A stretch of DNA of 64,000 bases, from positions 120,400,275 through 120,464,274 of the forward strand of contig NC_084834.1 in assembly GCF_033115175.1 (NCBI RefSeq), in the 5' to 3' direction. Positions 11,650 to 21,603 of the stretch are shown here, in pieces. Origin of the DNA: Lepus europaeus. Taxonomy: Eukaryota > Chordata > Mammalia > Lagomorpha > Leporidae. A model generated the notes under the pieces. The model did no database searches. It was given only the letters and a program-made list of their open reading frames with translations, and was not told the origin of the DNA. The translations under genes and the position numbers were made by a program. Position 1 is the first letter of the stretch, and the number at the start of each line of letters is the position of its first letter.

Positions 11650-12135
11650 TTGGGACATTACCAATATTACCAGACAGGAATTATTACATCACAGGAATTT
11701 AATTCCTTCCTGAGGTCTTGGAACATACAGTCTGCCACAGGTATCCCATACTACCCACAGGGACAGGCAATCATTGAAAGAACTCATAGGACAATTAAAG
11801 ATCTCTTACAAAGACAGAAAAACAATCATATGTCCCTAGACCCGCAGCTTGCTTTGACTGAGGTCCTTTTCACCATCAGTTTTCTTACTTTTGATTCCCA
11901 AGGGGTCAGCCCAGCTTATAAACACTGGGGATCCTTTCCATCCCAGACCCCAGCCCCTATGGTTAGGTGGAAAGACCCCCTGACAGGAGAATGGAAGGGA
12001 CCACACCCTCTGCTAACCAAAGGTCGAGGATATGCTTGTGTCTTTCCAGAGAATGTGGGACAGCCCATTTGGGTACCAGCCAGAAACATCAAGCCTGCAA
12101 CTGACAGCCAACCAGGACCAGCTGAACAAGACTGA
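11650..12135 (+). pseudogene. endogenous class II retrovirus: integrase C-terminal remnant
   Basis: An open frame of about 160 codons corresponds to the end of the catalytic core and the C-terminal DNA-binding domain of a betaretrovirus-like (class II, ERVK-group) integrase. Residues 31-43 carry the core motif ending in IIE, so the third acidic residue of the DDE triad is kept (about residue 43). The preceding segment, where the second aspartate should lie, has lost it. Residues about 106-149 form the Trp-rich GPHPLLTKGRGY...WVPARNIKP region of the C-terminal domain. The catalytic N-terminal half, reverse transcriptase, gag and env are not adjacent, and the frame has no natural start (it opens at TTG). 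This is an old non-functional provirus piece. The plus orientation conflicts with the neighbouring antisense LTR. Confidence 0.85.
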
Positions 12136-12158
12136 GCGTCTGCCTTGTTAGCAGACGC
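12136..12158 (+). other. perfect stem-loop after the integrase stop
   Basis: GCGTCTGC (12136-12143) and GCAGACGC (12151-12158) are perfect inverted repeats with a 7-base loop. They begin immediately after the TGA at 12133-12135. Function is unknown and it may be coincidental. Confidence 0.7.
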
Positions 12159-12457
12159 ACCTTCCCTATCATCCTACCCTGAGGAACTGCCCATAGCCAC
12201 ATCCATTACTGTTTTATACCCCACTAGCTCTGGTCAGCCACTCAAACAGCCCACAGCCTGTGTGCAGTCAAGCCATTCCTGATTACCATTGTTCCTCATT
12301 CCTACCCCCATCTGAGCAAGCACTCCTGTGGTCTCTGGTTTTGAGCGCTGGTTAGTCAATGACGGGTAAGATCCCCTGGGGGACAGCCTAAGACAGGCAC
12401 AGCCGTGTATGGAGACCACATGGAAACAGGGTCAACAATTGTATGGCCAAGAATCAT
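12159..12457. other. probable retroviral internal sequence, unassigned
   Basis: This links the sense integrase remnant to the antisense primer-binding site. Read on the minus strand its right part would be the untranslated leader behind the PBS. Read on the plus strand its left part would follow pol. The orientation switch point must lie within it but cannot be placed by eye. Confidence 0.45.
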
Positions 12458-12475
12458 GCCTCCCGTTGGGCGCCA
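12458..12475 (-). promoter_or_regulatory. retroviral primer-binding site, tRNA-Lys1,2 type
   Basis: On the minus strand this reads TGGCGCCCAACGGGAGGC. It agrees with the 3' end complement of tRNA-Lys1,2 at 16 of 18 positions, including the first 12. It lies two bases from the LTR end, as in betaretroviruses. Confidence 0.85.
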
Positions 12476-12477
12476 GA

Positions 12478-12914
12478 TCAGACGAGGCATGAAGCAGGGA
12501 AAGAAGGCAGCAAAAGCTGGAGGCAGGTGGTGAAAACTGAATCCGCACAACAGGCAGGATCCACCTGAAGATGATCCATAATGCATGTTTACTGGTGAAG
12601 CTTACAACTACTGAAAATACAAAGGAGGAGTTAAAATAGCCAACTCTAATCAATGATGTATCCAGAGCAGTTCTAGTCCAGGTATAGGTGCAGGAATCCA
12701 GCTTGACATGAGTGAGGCCATCTTGGTCATAATCACCATCTTGCCCTTTAGGTGACCCCGGTAATCATCCCAAATCCTACAGGATAAACAGTCTGTAAGA
12801 CAAGCTGCCACTCCTATCTGATACCTGGAATGGCCCTTATCTAATGCCTGGGACTTTAGTAGTTCTTGAGCAAGTCCGAGTGTACCTAGTTGGCCATGGG
12901 CTACCTCGTCTACA
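12478..12914 (-). mobile_element. endogenous class II retrovirus LTR, antisense
   Basis: A 437-bp LTR on the minus strand, beginning TGTAGACGAGG and ending CCTCGTCTGA, so the terminal inverted repeat is nearly complete (the expected final CA has become GA). Two bases separate its end from the PBS. Reading the minus strand, a TATTTTAA box lies at about 12633-12640 and an AGTAAA polyadenylation-like signal at 12588-12593, implying a very short R and a U5 of about 110 bases. That arrangement and the length fit type D/betaretroviral LTRs. Confidence 0.8.
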
Positions 12915-12935
12915 AACCCCTTTTCCTCCTGCTCC
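12915..12935 (-). other. polypurine-tract-like sequence upstream of the LTR
   Basis: On the minus strand, GGAGGAAAAGGGGTT directly precedes the TG of the LTR, which is where a 3' LTR would have its polypurine tract. Yet the same LTR has a PBS on its other side. Confidence 0.55.
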
Positions 12936-13654
12936 ATGGTGTAGAGATCTATCCTGCAGCCACCGAGGACCACACTTCAGTCTGAGCCCCCAGCAACAGC
13001 AGGAACTCTGTGATTCCAGATTTGCCTGCCTCCTTCTTCAGTCTCTCAGCCCCTCCTGTCTAGGGCAGCTGGTTCCGGAACACCAGGTTTTCCCAAACAG
13101 GCCTAAAAGAGGATATTTAAACATGAACAAATTGACTAAAGCTCAGTCTGCTCTCTGTTGTCCCCAAGCACTTGTAATTCAAAACAATGTCAGCGATAAA
13201 ATATTCCACCAAAACCTTTCACTGGCGTTAAGTTCTAAACAAGGGCTGCAGTCATCGTCAAGTTTTAAGAATATACATGTAAGCTTTCAATGAGCACATT
13301 TTAAAATTCTGAATCGCTAATGAGCATGCATTCTGCATGTAAGTTAGTTTGGAGAATGTCCACTGAATAAAGCTGTGGAAATGAGTTCAAATTTATAGAT
13401 TCATTTTAATCTAGCTTCAGACCCTGTGCATGTACCGTCATGCCACATGATTCCGGACTTAGACAGCAGTTTCAGATACAAATACAGCCCTATATTATAG
13501 TATGAAGAAATCTAATTTTAGTTCATTTCCGTCATTTGAAGTTTTTATTGTCCCTTACAACAGTATATTGTGAAGTGCAAGGTTAAATATTCTGTATGAC
13601 AAGTGCAAATTCTGCTTTATACAGGAAAGATTTTACAGAACATAAATGCCATCT
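12936..13654. other. no gene seen; may contain further retroviral sequence
   Basis: If the LTR is internal to a tandem provirus, minus-strand env 3' sequence would be expected from about 12936 rightwards, but I cannot recognise it. The remainder is AT-rich and unassigned. The 149-codon plus frame at 12844-13293 overlaps the LTR and has no support. Confidence 0.4.
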
Positions 13655-13888
13655 ATGCCACCAGTTAGAACGCCTGCATTCTGTATCAGAGTGCCTGAAT
13701 GCCAGGTCCTTCATTTCCAGCTTCCTGCTACTGGACCCCTTGAGGGCAGAAGAGGATGGCTCAAGTAGATGGGTCTGTTTCTCCCACATGGGAGACCTGG
13801 ATTGAATTTCCAGTTCTCAGCTTCAGCCAGGAGCCACTGGGGGCATTTGGGGGAGTGAACCACAGATGGGAATTCTGTCTGCAAAATT
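13655..13888 (+). mobile_element. old, diverged CSINE-like element
   Basis: Sense copy recognised by CCAGCTTCCTGCTA, GAGGATGGCTCAAGTA, CACATGGGAGACCTGGATTG and GGGGAGTGAACCACAGATGG in order. The head and A-tail are degraded. Confidence 0.75.
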
Positions 13889-13924
13889 TAAAAAACAGAA
13901 ATTTAATCTCAAATTTTTTTGTTT

Positions 13925-15461
13925 TAAAATTAAAGTGTGGACAGTTTCCAAGAAGGTAGAATAGGGAGAGCGCTTACTGCTTTAGTCTAGGGGGAGACAG
14001 TTTTAAAAAGTGGTGGTGAGTGCAATCTCAGGGAATAGTTAAGAGGAAAAAAAAACTGCAAAGGAAAATCAGTGCTAGTTAGAGGACACAGTGGACCTGC
14101 ATGGAGGGTGTGGATGTGCACAATTCAGGACTCCAGCAGTGGAGAGCCTCAGCCCAGCTTCGGAGGGAGGTGAGACCAGACTGCAGTGGTCCAAGCCACT
14201 GGAGATAAAGCTGCAGGAAGAACCCGGCATGAGTCCAGCTTGGAGCCTTGTAGGGGAGTGTACCTGCCAACACAGAGAGGAAAACAAGGAGGCACATTTC
14301 TCCCTGACCACCCAGCGCCAGTGTCCTGTAACTAGCCAAGAGCAGGTGGGCGCCATTTTGGACATACATAACAGATGCACCAGTTCATGTCCATGTGCCC
14401 AGCAACCAGCAGAGGGGACACACCTCAGTCTGGCTAAGAGAACTGACAGGGGGCTGGGTGCTCATGACTGTGGGAGCCTCATGTGCTAGGACTGTGAAAA
14501 TACTGTGGCTGCATGTGAGGGCACAGGGTGTGGCTGGGTCTTTGGGCAGTCACTGCGGGCAGCTCCACACGCTTGGGGCTCCCTGGTCCCCTGGTGAGGG
14601 TCACTGCTGCAGGATCCATGTCCCCACCAAAGACTGCATGGCTCCTTGGTGTGGTTCTAGTGGCAGCACAGACAAGTACTGCACCCATGGGGGCTACAGC
14701 CCAGGCATTGGAGGAGAGGAGGTGAGCATGAGCCCAGGCATTGGAGGAGAGGCGGTGAGCATGAGCCCAGGCATTGGAGGAGAGGCGGTGAGCATGAGCC
14801 CAGGCATTGGAGGAGAGGTGAGCATGAGCCCAGGCATTGGAGGAGAGGCGGTGAGCATGAGCCCAGGCATTGGAGGAGAGGTGAGCATGAGCCCAGGCAT
14901 TGGAGGAGAGGAGGTGAGCATGAGCCCAGGCATTGGAGGAGAGAAGGTGAGCATGAGACTATGTGAACAGAGCTGAACAAACCTCCCCTCTGATTAAAAA
15001 AAAAAAAAAGTTACCACACCCAACTTGGGTGTCACCTTGGACACTCCCCTCACCCTGAAGCAGTGAACAGAGCTCCCTGACCACACCTTGCACACACCTC
15101 TAGATATTCATTGGAAGAGTAGACATTTCACTAAGCCACAGAGGCATAGTCCAAAGATAAAAGCATGATGGGGGGGGGGTGCCAACAAGTATCTCCACAA
15201 ATGCCAATAAACACAGCAATTCAAGAAACAAGAATAAGGAAGACAACATCATGCCCTGAAAAGGAATAGAAATGCCAGGAACAGAATTCAAAAAAATGAT
15301 CATAGGATTACTTATAAGCAATCAGAAGCAAATCCATGAACTAAAGAAATCCATACATGACACGAATGAAAATCTTTCCCATGAAACTAAGATTTTAAAG
15401 AAAAATCAAAATAAAATATTGGACATGGAGAATTCAATATAACAAATAAAAAATGTGGTGG
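13925..15461 (+). mobile_element. LINE-1, 5' UTR and start of ORF1
   Basis: Sense L1. A GC-richer 5' UTR runs from about 13925 to 15060 and contains the minisatellite at 14698-14955. An A-rich ORF1-like region follows (about 15120-15461) with the AAGAAATCCATA / AAATATTGGACATGGAGAATTCAAT style of L1 ORF1 upstream coding sequence, broken by stops. The 193-codon frame at 14395-14976 runs through the 5' UTR repeats and is not a known L1 protein. Continued at 15792 after a SINE. Confidence 0.7.
14698..14955 (+). repeat. minisatellite, 8 units of 33 or 30 bp
   Basis: Eight tandem units beginning AGCCCAGGCATTGGAGGAGA and ending GGTGAGCATG: six of 33 bp and two of 30 bp, the short ones lacking one GGC/GAG-type triplet. 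All length changes are multiples of three, so both strands stay open. The plus frame repeats SPGIGGE(x)VSM. It lies inside the L1 5' UTR, where tandem monomers often act as promoter repeats in other mammals. Confidence 0.95.
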
Positions 15462-15802
15462 CCGGCGCCGTGGCTCAACAGGCTAATCCTCCGCCTTGCG
15501 GCGCCGGCACACCGGGTTCTAGTCCCGGTCGGGGCACCGATCCTGTCCCGGTTGCCCCTCTTCCAGGCCAGCTCTCTGCTGTGGCCAGGGAGTGCAGTGG
15601 AGGATGGCCCAAGTGCTTGGGCCCTGCACCTCATGGGAGACCAGGAGAAGCACCTGGCTCCTGCCATCGGAACAGCGCGGTGCGCCGGCCGCAGCGCGCT
15701 ACCGCGGCGGCCATTGGAGGGTGAACCAACGGCAAAAGGAAGACCTTCCTCTCTGTCTCTCACTGTCCACTCTGCCTGTCAAAAAAAAAAAAAATGTGGT
15801 GG
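15451..15802 (+). mobile_element. CSINE, plain-A-tail subfamily, with TSD
   Basis: Sense copy, 15462-15791, ending in CTGCCTGTC plus A-tract. An exact 11-bp TSD, AAATGTGGTGG, lies at 15451-15461 and 15792-15802. A GC-rich segment near 15683-15713 is longer than in sister copies (extra GCGCGCTACCGCG-type bases). It splits the L1 ORF1 region. Confidence 0.95.
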
Positions 15803-16075
15803 TAAACCTTAAGAACAGACTTGGTGAAAGAAAAGAAAGAATATCCAAGTTAAAAGACAAATTTCAGGAAATTCACAGTCAGATCAAAAAAAAAAAAAAG
15901 AGGACACAATGAGAAAACTAAAAAACAGTGTTGGAGATTTATGGGCTATTATCAAATGACCCAACATGAGTCTTAGGAGTTTCTGAAGGCATAGAAAGAC
16001 AGAATTAGAAGGCATTTTAAAGAAGAAACTCAACAACAATAAAGCAAACAGCTCATTAAGAAATAGACAAAAGAC
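15803..16075 (+). mobile_element. LINE-1 ORF1 fragment and start of deletion-joined 3' part
   Basis: Continues L1 ORF1-like A-rich sequence. The phrase GGCATTTTAAAGAAG near 16010 is followed at once by ACTCAACAACAATAAAGCAAACAGCTCATTAAG, which belongs to the distal part of ORF2. Most of ORF1's end and ORF2 are therefore missing. Confidence 0.65.
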
Positions 16076-16387
16076 CTGGGGGCCATGGCTCACGCCAGCA
16101 TTCCATATGGGTGTCGGGTTCTAGTCCCGGTTGCTCCTCTTCTAGTCCCGCTCTCTGCTGTGGCCCGGGAGGGCAGTGGAGGATGGCTCAAGGGCTTGGG
16201 CCCCTGCACCCACATGGGAGACCAGGAAGAAGCACCTGGCTCCTGGCTTCGGATGGGCGCAGCGCTGGCTGTGGCGGCCATTTGGGGAGTGAACCAACGG
16301 AAGGAAGACCTTTCTCTCTGTCTCTCTCTGTCTATAACTCTACCTGTCAAATAAATTTTAAAAAGAAAAAAGAAATGGGCAAAAGAC
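16059..16387 (+). mobile_element. CSINE, 5' truncated, with TSD
   Basis: Sense copy, 16076-16370, lacking part of the head (the usual segment between the head and the CAGCATTCCATATGGG phrase). A 17-bp duplication with two mismatches (AGAAATAGACAAAAGAC and AGAAATGGGCAAAAGAC) lies at 16059-16075 and 16371-16387, made from L1 sequence. Confidence 0.93.
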
Positions 16388-17310
16388 TTAAACAGACATT
16401 TTTCAAAAGAGGAAATCCAAATGGCCATCAGACACACGATAAAATGCTCAGGATCACTAGCCATCAGGGAAATGCAAATCAAATCCACAATGAGATATCA
16501 CCTCACTCCAGTCAGAGTGGCTTTTATACAGAAATCAACAAATAACAAATGCTGGTGGGATGTGGTGGAAAAGGTACCCTAATCCACTGTTGGTGGGAAT
16601 GCAACCTGGTAAAGCCCCTGTGGAAGACAGTATGGAGATACCTCAGAAATCTGAATATAGACCTACCGTATGACCCAGCCATCCCGTTCCTGGGAATTTA
16701 CCCAAGGGAAATGAAATCAGCATATGAAAGAGTTATCTGTACCCCTAAGTTTCCATGTTTACTGCAGCTCAATTTATAATAGCTAAGATACCCAAATGCC
16801 CATGAACTGAAGACTGGATAAAAACAAAACAAAAAACTAAATCTGGTTGTTTGCAATAAAATGGATGTTAAAATAATAATAATAAAAAATAAAATGGATG
16901 TAACTGGAAAACATCATACTAAGTGAAATAAGCCAGTCCCAGAAGGACAAATACCATATGTTCTCCTTGATCTGTGATAACTGATAGAGCAACTAAAAAG
17001 TAATCTATAGAAGTGAAACTGACACTTTGAGGTGCCATGACTCCGAACAGCCATTGTCTTGACTGTTGAACAATTTTTTTCATACTACCTGTAGAACTCT
17101 TTACTTCGCATAGAGTTAATCGTATGTGTACAAAACTAATTGAAAATAGATCTTAGTAAAAAACAAGAATGGGAATGAGAGAGGGGTGGAAGTGTGGGTG
17201 GGAGGGCAGGTATGGTGGGAAGAATCACCATGTTTCTAAAGTTGTACTTATAAAATGTATGAAGTTTGTATTCCATAAGCAAGAGGTTTCTGAAGTTAAA
17301 AAAAAAATTA
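16388..17310 (+). mobile_element. LINE-1 ORF2 3' end and 3' UTR
   Basis: Sense L1 reading through the last part of ORF2 (the CACTGTTGGTGGGAATG and TATGACCCAGCCATCCC region) with stops, then the 3' UTR with a G-rich tract at about 17165-17222 and an A-rich end at about 17298-17310. It forms one element with 13925-16075. Confidence 0.85.
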
Positions 17311-17336
17311 AACATGTAACAATATAATTACTGGAA

Positions 17337-17625
17337 GGGACATTTAGCCTCCTGATTAAGGTCCCCATGTCCCATACTGGAGTAATTGGGTCCAAGTCCT
17401 GGCCTCAGCTCTGAATTCCAGCTTCCCGACAACAAAGAACCCAGGAAGCAGCAGTAATAGATCAAATGCCTGGGTTCCAGACTTCCACAGGGGAGACCTG
17501 GATGGAGCTCCTGGCTCCTGGCTTTGGCCTCTGCCCAGCCTCTGCAGGCTTTGAGGAGTACACCAGCAGACAGACGGGATCTCTCGCTCTCTCTCCACCT
17601 TAAATAAATAAATGATATATTTTAA
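17337..17625 (+). mobile_element. old CSINE-like element
   Basis: Sense, diverged copy of the older subfamily: head around TTTAGCCTCCTGATTAAGG, then CCAGCTTCCCGACA, a TGGAGCTCCTGGCTCCTGG stretch, a short CT tract and TTAAATAAATAAATGA. Confidence 0.8.
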
Positions 17626-17756
17626 AATAACTATTAGTGTAATGATGTTGTATAGAGGAAGCAGCTATGAAATCATCTGTCCAAGTTAAATCTACTAGAG
17701 GCACACCACTGTCTTCGATACCCTTCTGTTCTGAAATTAATCACTTAGTAGTACTG

Positions 17757-18118
17757 AAAAACACAAGGAATCAGCACTGTGGCGTAGTAGGTAAAGCCAC
17801 CGCCCACAGTGCTGGCATCCCATATGGGCGCTAGTTCAAGTCCTGGCTACTCCACTTCTGATCCAGCTCTCTGCTAATACATCTGGGAAAGCAGCAGAAT
17901 ATGACCCAAGTGCTTGGGCCCCTGCACCCACATGGGAGATCCAGAAGAAATTCCTGGCTCTTGGCTTTGGCCTTGCCCAGCCCTGGCCATTGCAGCCATT
18001 TGGGAAGTGAACTGGCAAATGGAAGACCCCTTTTTGTCTCTTACTCTCTCTTCTCTCTCTCTAACTCTTCCTTTCAAATAAGTAAGTAAATTTCTTTTAA
18101 AAAAGAAAAGAAAAACAC
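17757..18118 (+). mobile_element. CSINE
   Basis: Sense copy, body 17771-18103, tail AAATAAGTAAGTAAATTTC. GAAAAACACAAGGA before and GAAAAACACCAAGA after it look like an imperfect TSD. Confidence 0.92.
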
Positions 18119-18330
18119 CAAGACCTTGAGATAGGTATCAGAACTGGCATTGCCAACTGGTGCTGTGTTCTGGCTGTGAAATGCAAGAACTGACAGAGTC
18201 CATGTTATTTTGCAGGATCATACGATTAAATTATACATGTTTCTGAAAGGGCAGGGCATCTCCGAGCAAACAGATAACTGCCTTTCACAGTTAATAAAAT
18301 AACATATATAAAACAAAACGCAATCCGCTT

Positions 18331-18632
18331 GGGTTAGGCATTGTGGCACAGAGGGCTAAGTCACTGCGTGGGAGCCCATATCCCCTATCACAGCGCTGGT
18401 TCAAGTCCCGGCCACACTGCTTCCGATCCAGCTTTCTGCAAAGCACTTGGTTCTCTGCCACCCACGTCAGGGACCAGGACAGAGTTTCTGGCTCCTGCCT
18501 TCAGGCTGGCCCAGCCTCAGCTATCGCAAGCACTTAGGGGGTGAACCAGCAGAAGGACAATCTCTCTCTGTCTCTCTCTTTCTCTCTGACACTCCACCTT
18601 TCAAACAAATAAATAATTTAAACATCCAATTT
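18331..18632 (+). mobile_element. CSINE, moderately diverged
   Basis: Sense copy with a small internal deletion (the segment between the AGCTTTCTGCAAAG and CTTGGTTCTCTG phrases) and a tail of AAACAAATAAATAATTT. Confidence 0.88.
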
Positions 18633-18758
18633 GATAATTTCTAGAGTTGACACTACGAAGTCCTGGTCCGTATATAAGTATCTGTAACATTCTGCCGGTT
18701 GCTATGGCACTGTTATATTTTCACACCAGATTTAAGACTGTTCAGATACGAAATCATC

Positions 18759-19109
18759 AAGCAAAGCCTCAATTTAAAAAAAATGATTTATTTATTTGAA
18801 AAGCACAGTTACAGAGAGAGAGAGGAGAGGTGGAGAGATCTTCCATCTGCTGGTTCACGCCCCGAATGGCCACAACGGTCAAGGCTGGACCAGGCCAAAG
18901 CCAGGAGCTGGGAGCTTCTTTCAGGTCTCTTGGTGCAGGGGCCCAAGCACTTGGGCCATCTTCTGCTGCTTTCCCAGGCACATTAGCAGGGAGCTGGATT
19001 GGAAGTGGAGCAGCTATGACTCTAACTAGCACCCATACGGGATGTCAACACTGTAGGCGGACACTGCGTAGCCTTCTATGCCGCAGTGCTGGCCCCAAGC
19101 AGGGCTTCA
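18759..19109 (-). mobile_element. CSINE
   Basis: Antisense copy, about 18775-19096. AAGCAAAGCCTCA before and AAGCAGGGCTTCA after it are a probable diverged TSD. Confidence 0.9.
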
Positions 19110-19914
19110 TCATCAGACTTCAAAGGATGCTTGACTAGTGGGTAATGAGCTGCCATGCATGTGTTAAGCAGAAAAATTGTGCATTCTCAGGTGCAGATTT
19201 ATGGTGTGAATGGAGGTAAAGAAGACTAAGATTTTATGAAATTATTAGACTCGCTCCTTACTAGTAAAGAACAATTTAGTAAATTCTCAAAAATTAAACT
19301 ATGGATGTCTCACATGTTTTAAGTTTCAAAATTGTGTGAATCACTTCTCTAATCAGCAAACACTAGTAAGTGTTTGCACTGAACATGGCACTGTTCTTGT
19401 TGATTGGTCTTCAAAGACATATAGGACCAGAGTCTCCTCTACTCAACAGAATGAATAATACAAATAAATAAATAACTCTGAAGATATGACCAGTTGGGAG
19501 CTCAGTGATATATACAAAGTACTACGGGAGCTAAAAGCCAGAGTTCAAGGTAAGTGCCAATCCTCAATGACTTTGAAATGAACACAGAATCATGGCCTGC
19601 ATGTCAGAATTCAATATGTACCCAGCGAAGGCTGGTGTGACATCAACTTTTTCTGACCTCCAAATAGTCTGGTCCTTTGGCTTAGCTTTATCTTCATGAG
19701 ACCTATTTGATTACCCTCATCACAAATTCCTGCAATGAGAGCGCTGTGGATCAGTAACTGGGTGCAGTGAACATGTAGATTGGAGCCAAGTTAGCTATCA
19801 CATGGTGGGAAAAGGGCAGAGCAGTGCAAGCCTGTGCTTTGGAGAACAGCAGAAGAGTGACGCCTTCAACAAATCACAGAAGAGAGGAGAAGGAGCAGAC
19901 ATGAACAGACAGAG
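19110..19914. other. no gene seen
   Basis: About 800 bases of unassigned, AT-rich sequence without a recognised repeat. Confidence 0.5.
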
Positions 19915-19931
19915 CCTCAGTTTATCTTTAC

Positions 19932-19974
<43 letters not shown>

Positions 19975-20290
19975 TGAGAGGTAGAGTTATAGAAAGTGAG
20001 AAAGAGAGAAAGGTCTTCTTTCCGTTGGTTCACCCCCAAAATGGCCGCCACGGCCGGCGTGCTGCGTGGATCTAAAGCCAGGAGCCAGGTGCTTCTTCCT
20101 GGTCTCCCATGTGGGTGCAGGGCCCAAACACACTTGAGCCATCCTCCACTGCACTCCCGGGCCACAGCAGAGAGCTGGCCTGGAAGAGGAGCAACTGGGA
20201 CTGGAACCTGGTGCCCATATGGGATGCCAGTGCCACAGGAAGAGGATTAACCAAGTGAGCCAGGGCACCGGTCCCCTCAGTTTATCTTTA
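19915..20290 (-). mobile_element. CSINE with (AAT)n tail and 16-bp TSD
   Basis: Antisense copy, 19931-20274. Its A-tail has become an (ATT)n microsatellite on the plus strand (19932-19974, about 14 units). An exact 16-bp TSD, CCTCAGTTTATCTTTA, lies at 19915-19930 and 20275-20290. Confidence 0.96.
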
Positions 20291-20519
20291 AACATGGTGA
20301 TTACGAGTTGCCTAGATCCAGGAGGGACTAGTGAGACGTGGAAATGACAGGAACAGGGATGGACAAGATCTGCTAGGGACAGAGCTGTAAGGGGAACAGA
20401 GAGGACTGGGACTGCTATCCAACTGCATGGACTTTCCTATTATTCCCCACATGTTTATTTCGTCCTCAGAATAAAAAGTAAAAGCTTACTTGAACTCCCA
20501 ATTCCACTTTGTTTGTCCA

Positions 20520-20755
20520 GAGTAGTGGGCTCTGGAGACAGTCCCATCACCAAGGGCTAGGTGATCGTGGGCAGGTTAAATAACCTCTCTGGGCCTCAGT
20601 TAAACTTATCTGCATAATAGGGATATCATAGTAACGGCTACATTGTTCTTAAAAGAATTAGATGACGCGATGCCTATACATTGTTTCGTACAGTGCCTGG
20701 CACAAAGAAAACACTCATTAAATATTAGCTTCTATGCTGATGATAACGATGAGGC
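20520..20755 (+). mobile_element. MIR element
   Basis: A comparatively long MIR: GGGCAGGTTAAATAACCTCTCTGGGCCTCAGTT-type core from about 20570, an ATAGGGATATCATAGTA segment, then CAGTGCCTGGCACAAAGAAAACACTCATTAAATATTAGC. The conserved MIR core order is clear. The 73-codon frame across it is a shadow. Confidence 0.75.
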
Positions 20756-21055
20756 CTCGAGAAAACTCACTACAATCTGGCCATGGGGCAAGAACTTAAG
20801 ACAAACTGCCTGTGCTGTTCTATGTTTTAAAATCTATTTCCATCTTGATGGATGGTCCATATAAGGAGTTTTTTATTGACATGAGTAAAATATAAATCAC
20901 TGTATACTACAGAGCACTTTCTCTGATTACGTACATACAATTGGCACCCTAAAGAAGACCTTGATTGAGACATTATTGTAGTCATGTCGTAAAGTAACAG
21001 CTCTCTGCCTCTGGTCCTTTTCCTACTTTGTTTATATTTCAGTGCCCCTTTCGAT
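20756..21055. other. no gene seen
   Basis: About 300 bases, unassigned. Confidence 0.45.
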
Positions 21056-21335
21056 TCAAGGCAGAGAAGGGTAACAGATGAACAGAGGTCCCATCACTGG
21101 TTTACTTCCTAAATGCCTGTAACATACAGCACTGGGCCAGGCCAGAACTGGGATCTGGGGACTCATTCAGGTCTCCCATGCGAGTGGTAGGGCCCCACTA
21201 CTGGAGCCAACACATGCTGCCTCCCAGCATCTGCGTTACCAGTAGCTGGAATTGGGAATCAAACCCAGGCACTGTGGTGTGGGACACAGGTATCCCTACC
21301 AGCATCTTCTTCACTAGGCCAAATACCCACCCCTA
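21056..21335 (-). mobile_element. old CSINE-like element
   Basis: Antisense, diverged copy: a GGTTTACTTCCTAAATGCC phrase, CATTCAGGTCTCCCATGCG, CTGGAATTGGGAATCAAACCC and a degraded head. Confidence 0.8.
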
Positions 21336-21349
21336 AAATTGTTTATTGT

Positions 21350-21600
21350 TTAATCATTCATTTATTTATTTGAGAGATGGGGAGATGAACAGAATGAGCT
21401 TGCATCTGCTGGTTCACTCCCCAAATGCTTGCCATCAACCAATGCTGGTCCAAGCCAAAGCCAGGAGCCAGGAACTCAATCAACAGGTCTCCCACATGGG
21501 TGGCAAGGCCCTAAGTACTGTCTCCAGCAGGAAGCTGGAATGCAAGTAGAGCCATGACTTATACCCAGGCACTCTGAATGGTATAGAGAATGTCTGCCCT
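21350..21600 (-). mobile_element. old CSINE-like element
   Basis: Antisense copy starting at TCATTTATTTATTTGAGAGATG. Shorter than usual, with the section between the GGCAAGGCCCTAAGTA and CTGTCTCCAGCAGGAAGC phrases reduced. Its head side is cut by the next SINE. Confidence 0.8.
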
Positions 21601-21603
21601 GCC

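Noticed and set aside
12844..13293. 149-codon plus-strand frame
   Set aside because: It overlaps the antisense LTR and has no recognised domain. LTR structure explains its left part.
14698..14955. CRISPR-like array from regularly spaced repeats
   Set aside because: Units are contiguous tandem repeats without unique spacers, in a mammalian L1.
14395..14976. 193-codon frame with SPGIGGE repeats as a possible repeat protein
   Set aside because: The repeat sits in an L1 5' UTR, and the frame is open only because the units are multiples of three. The minus strand is open as well.
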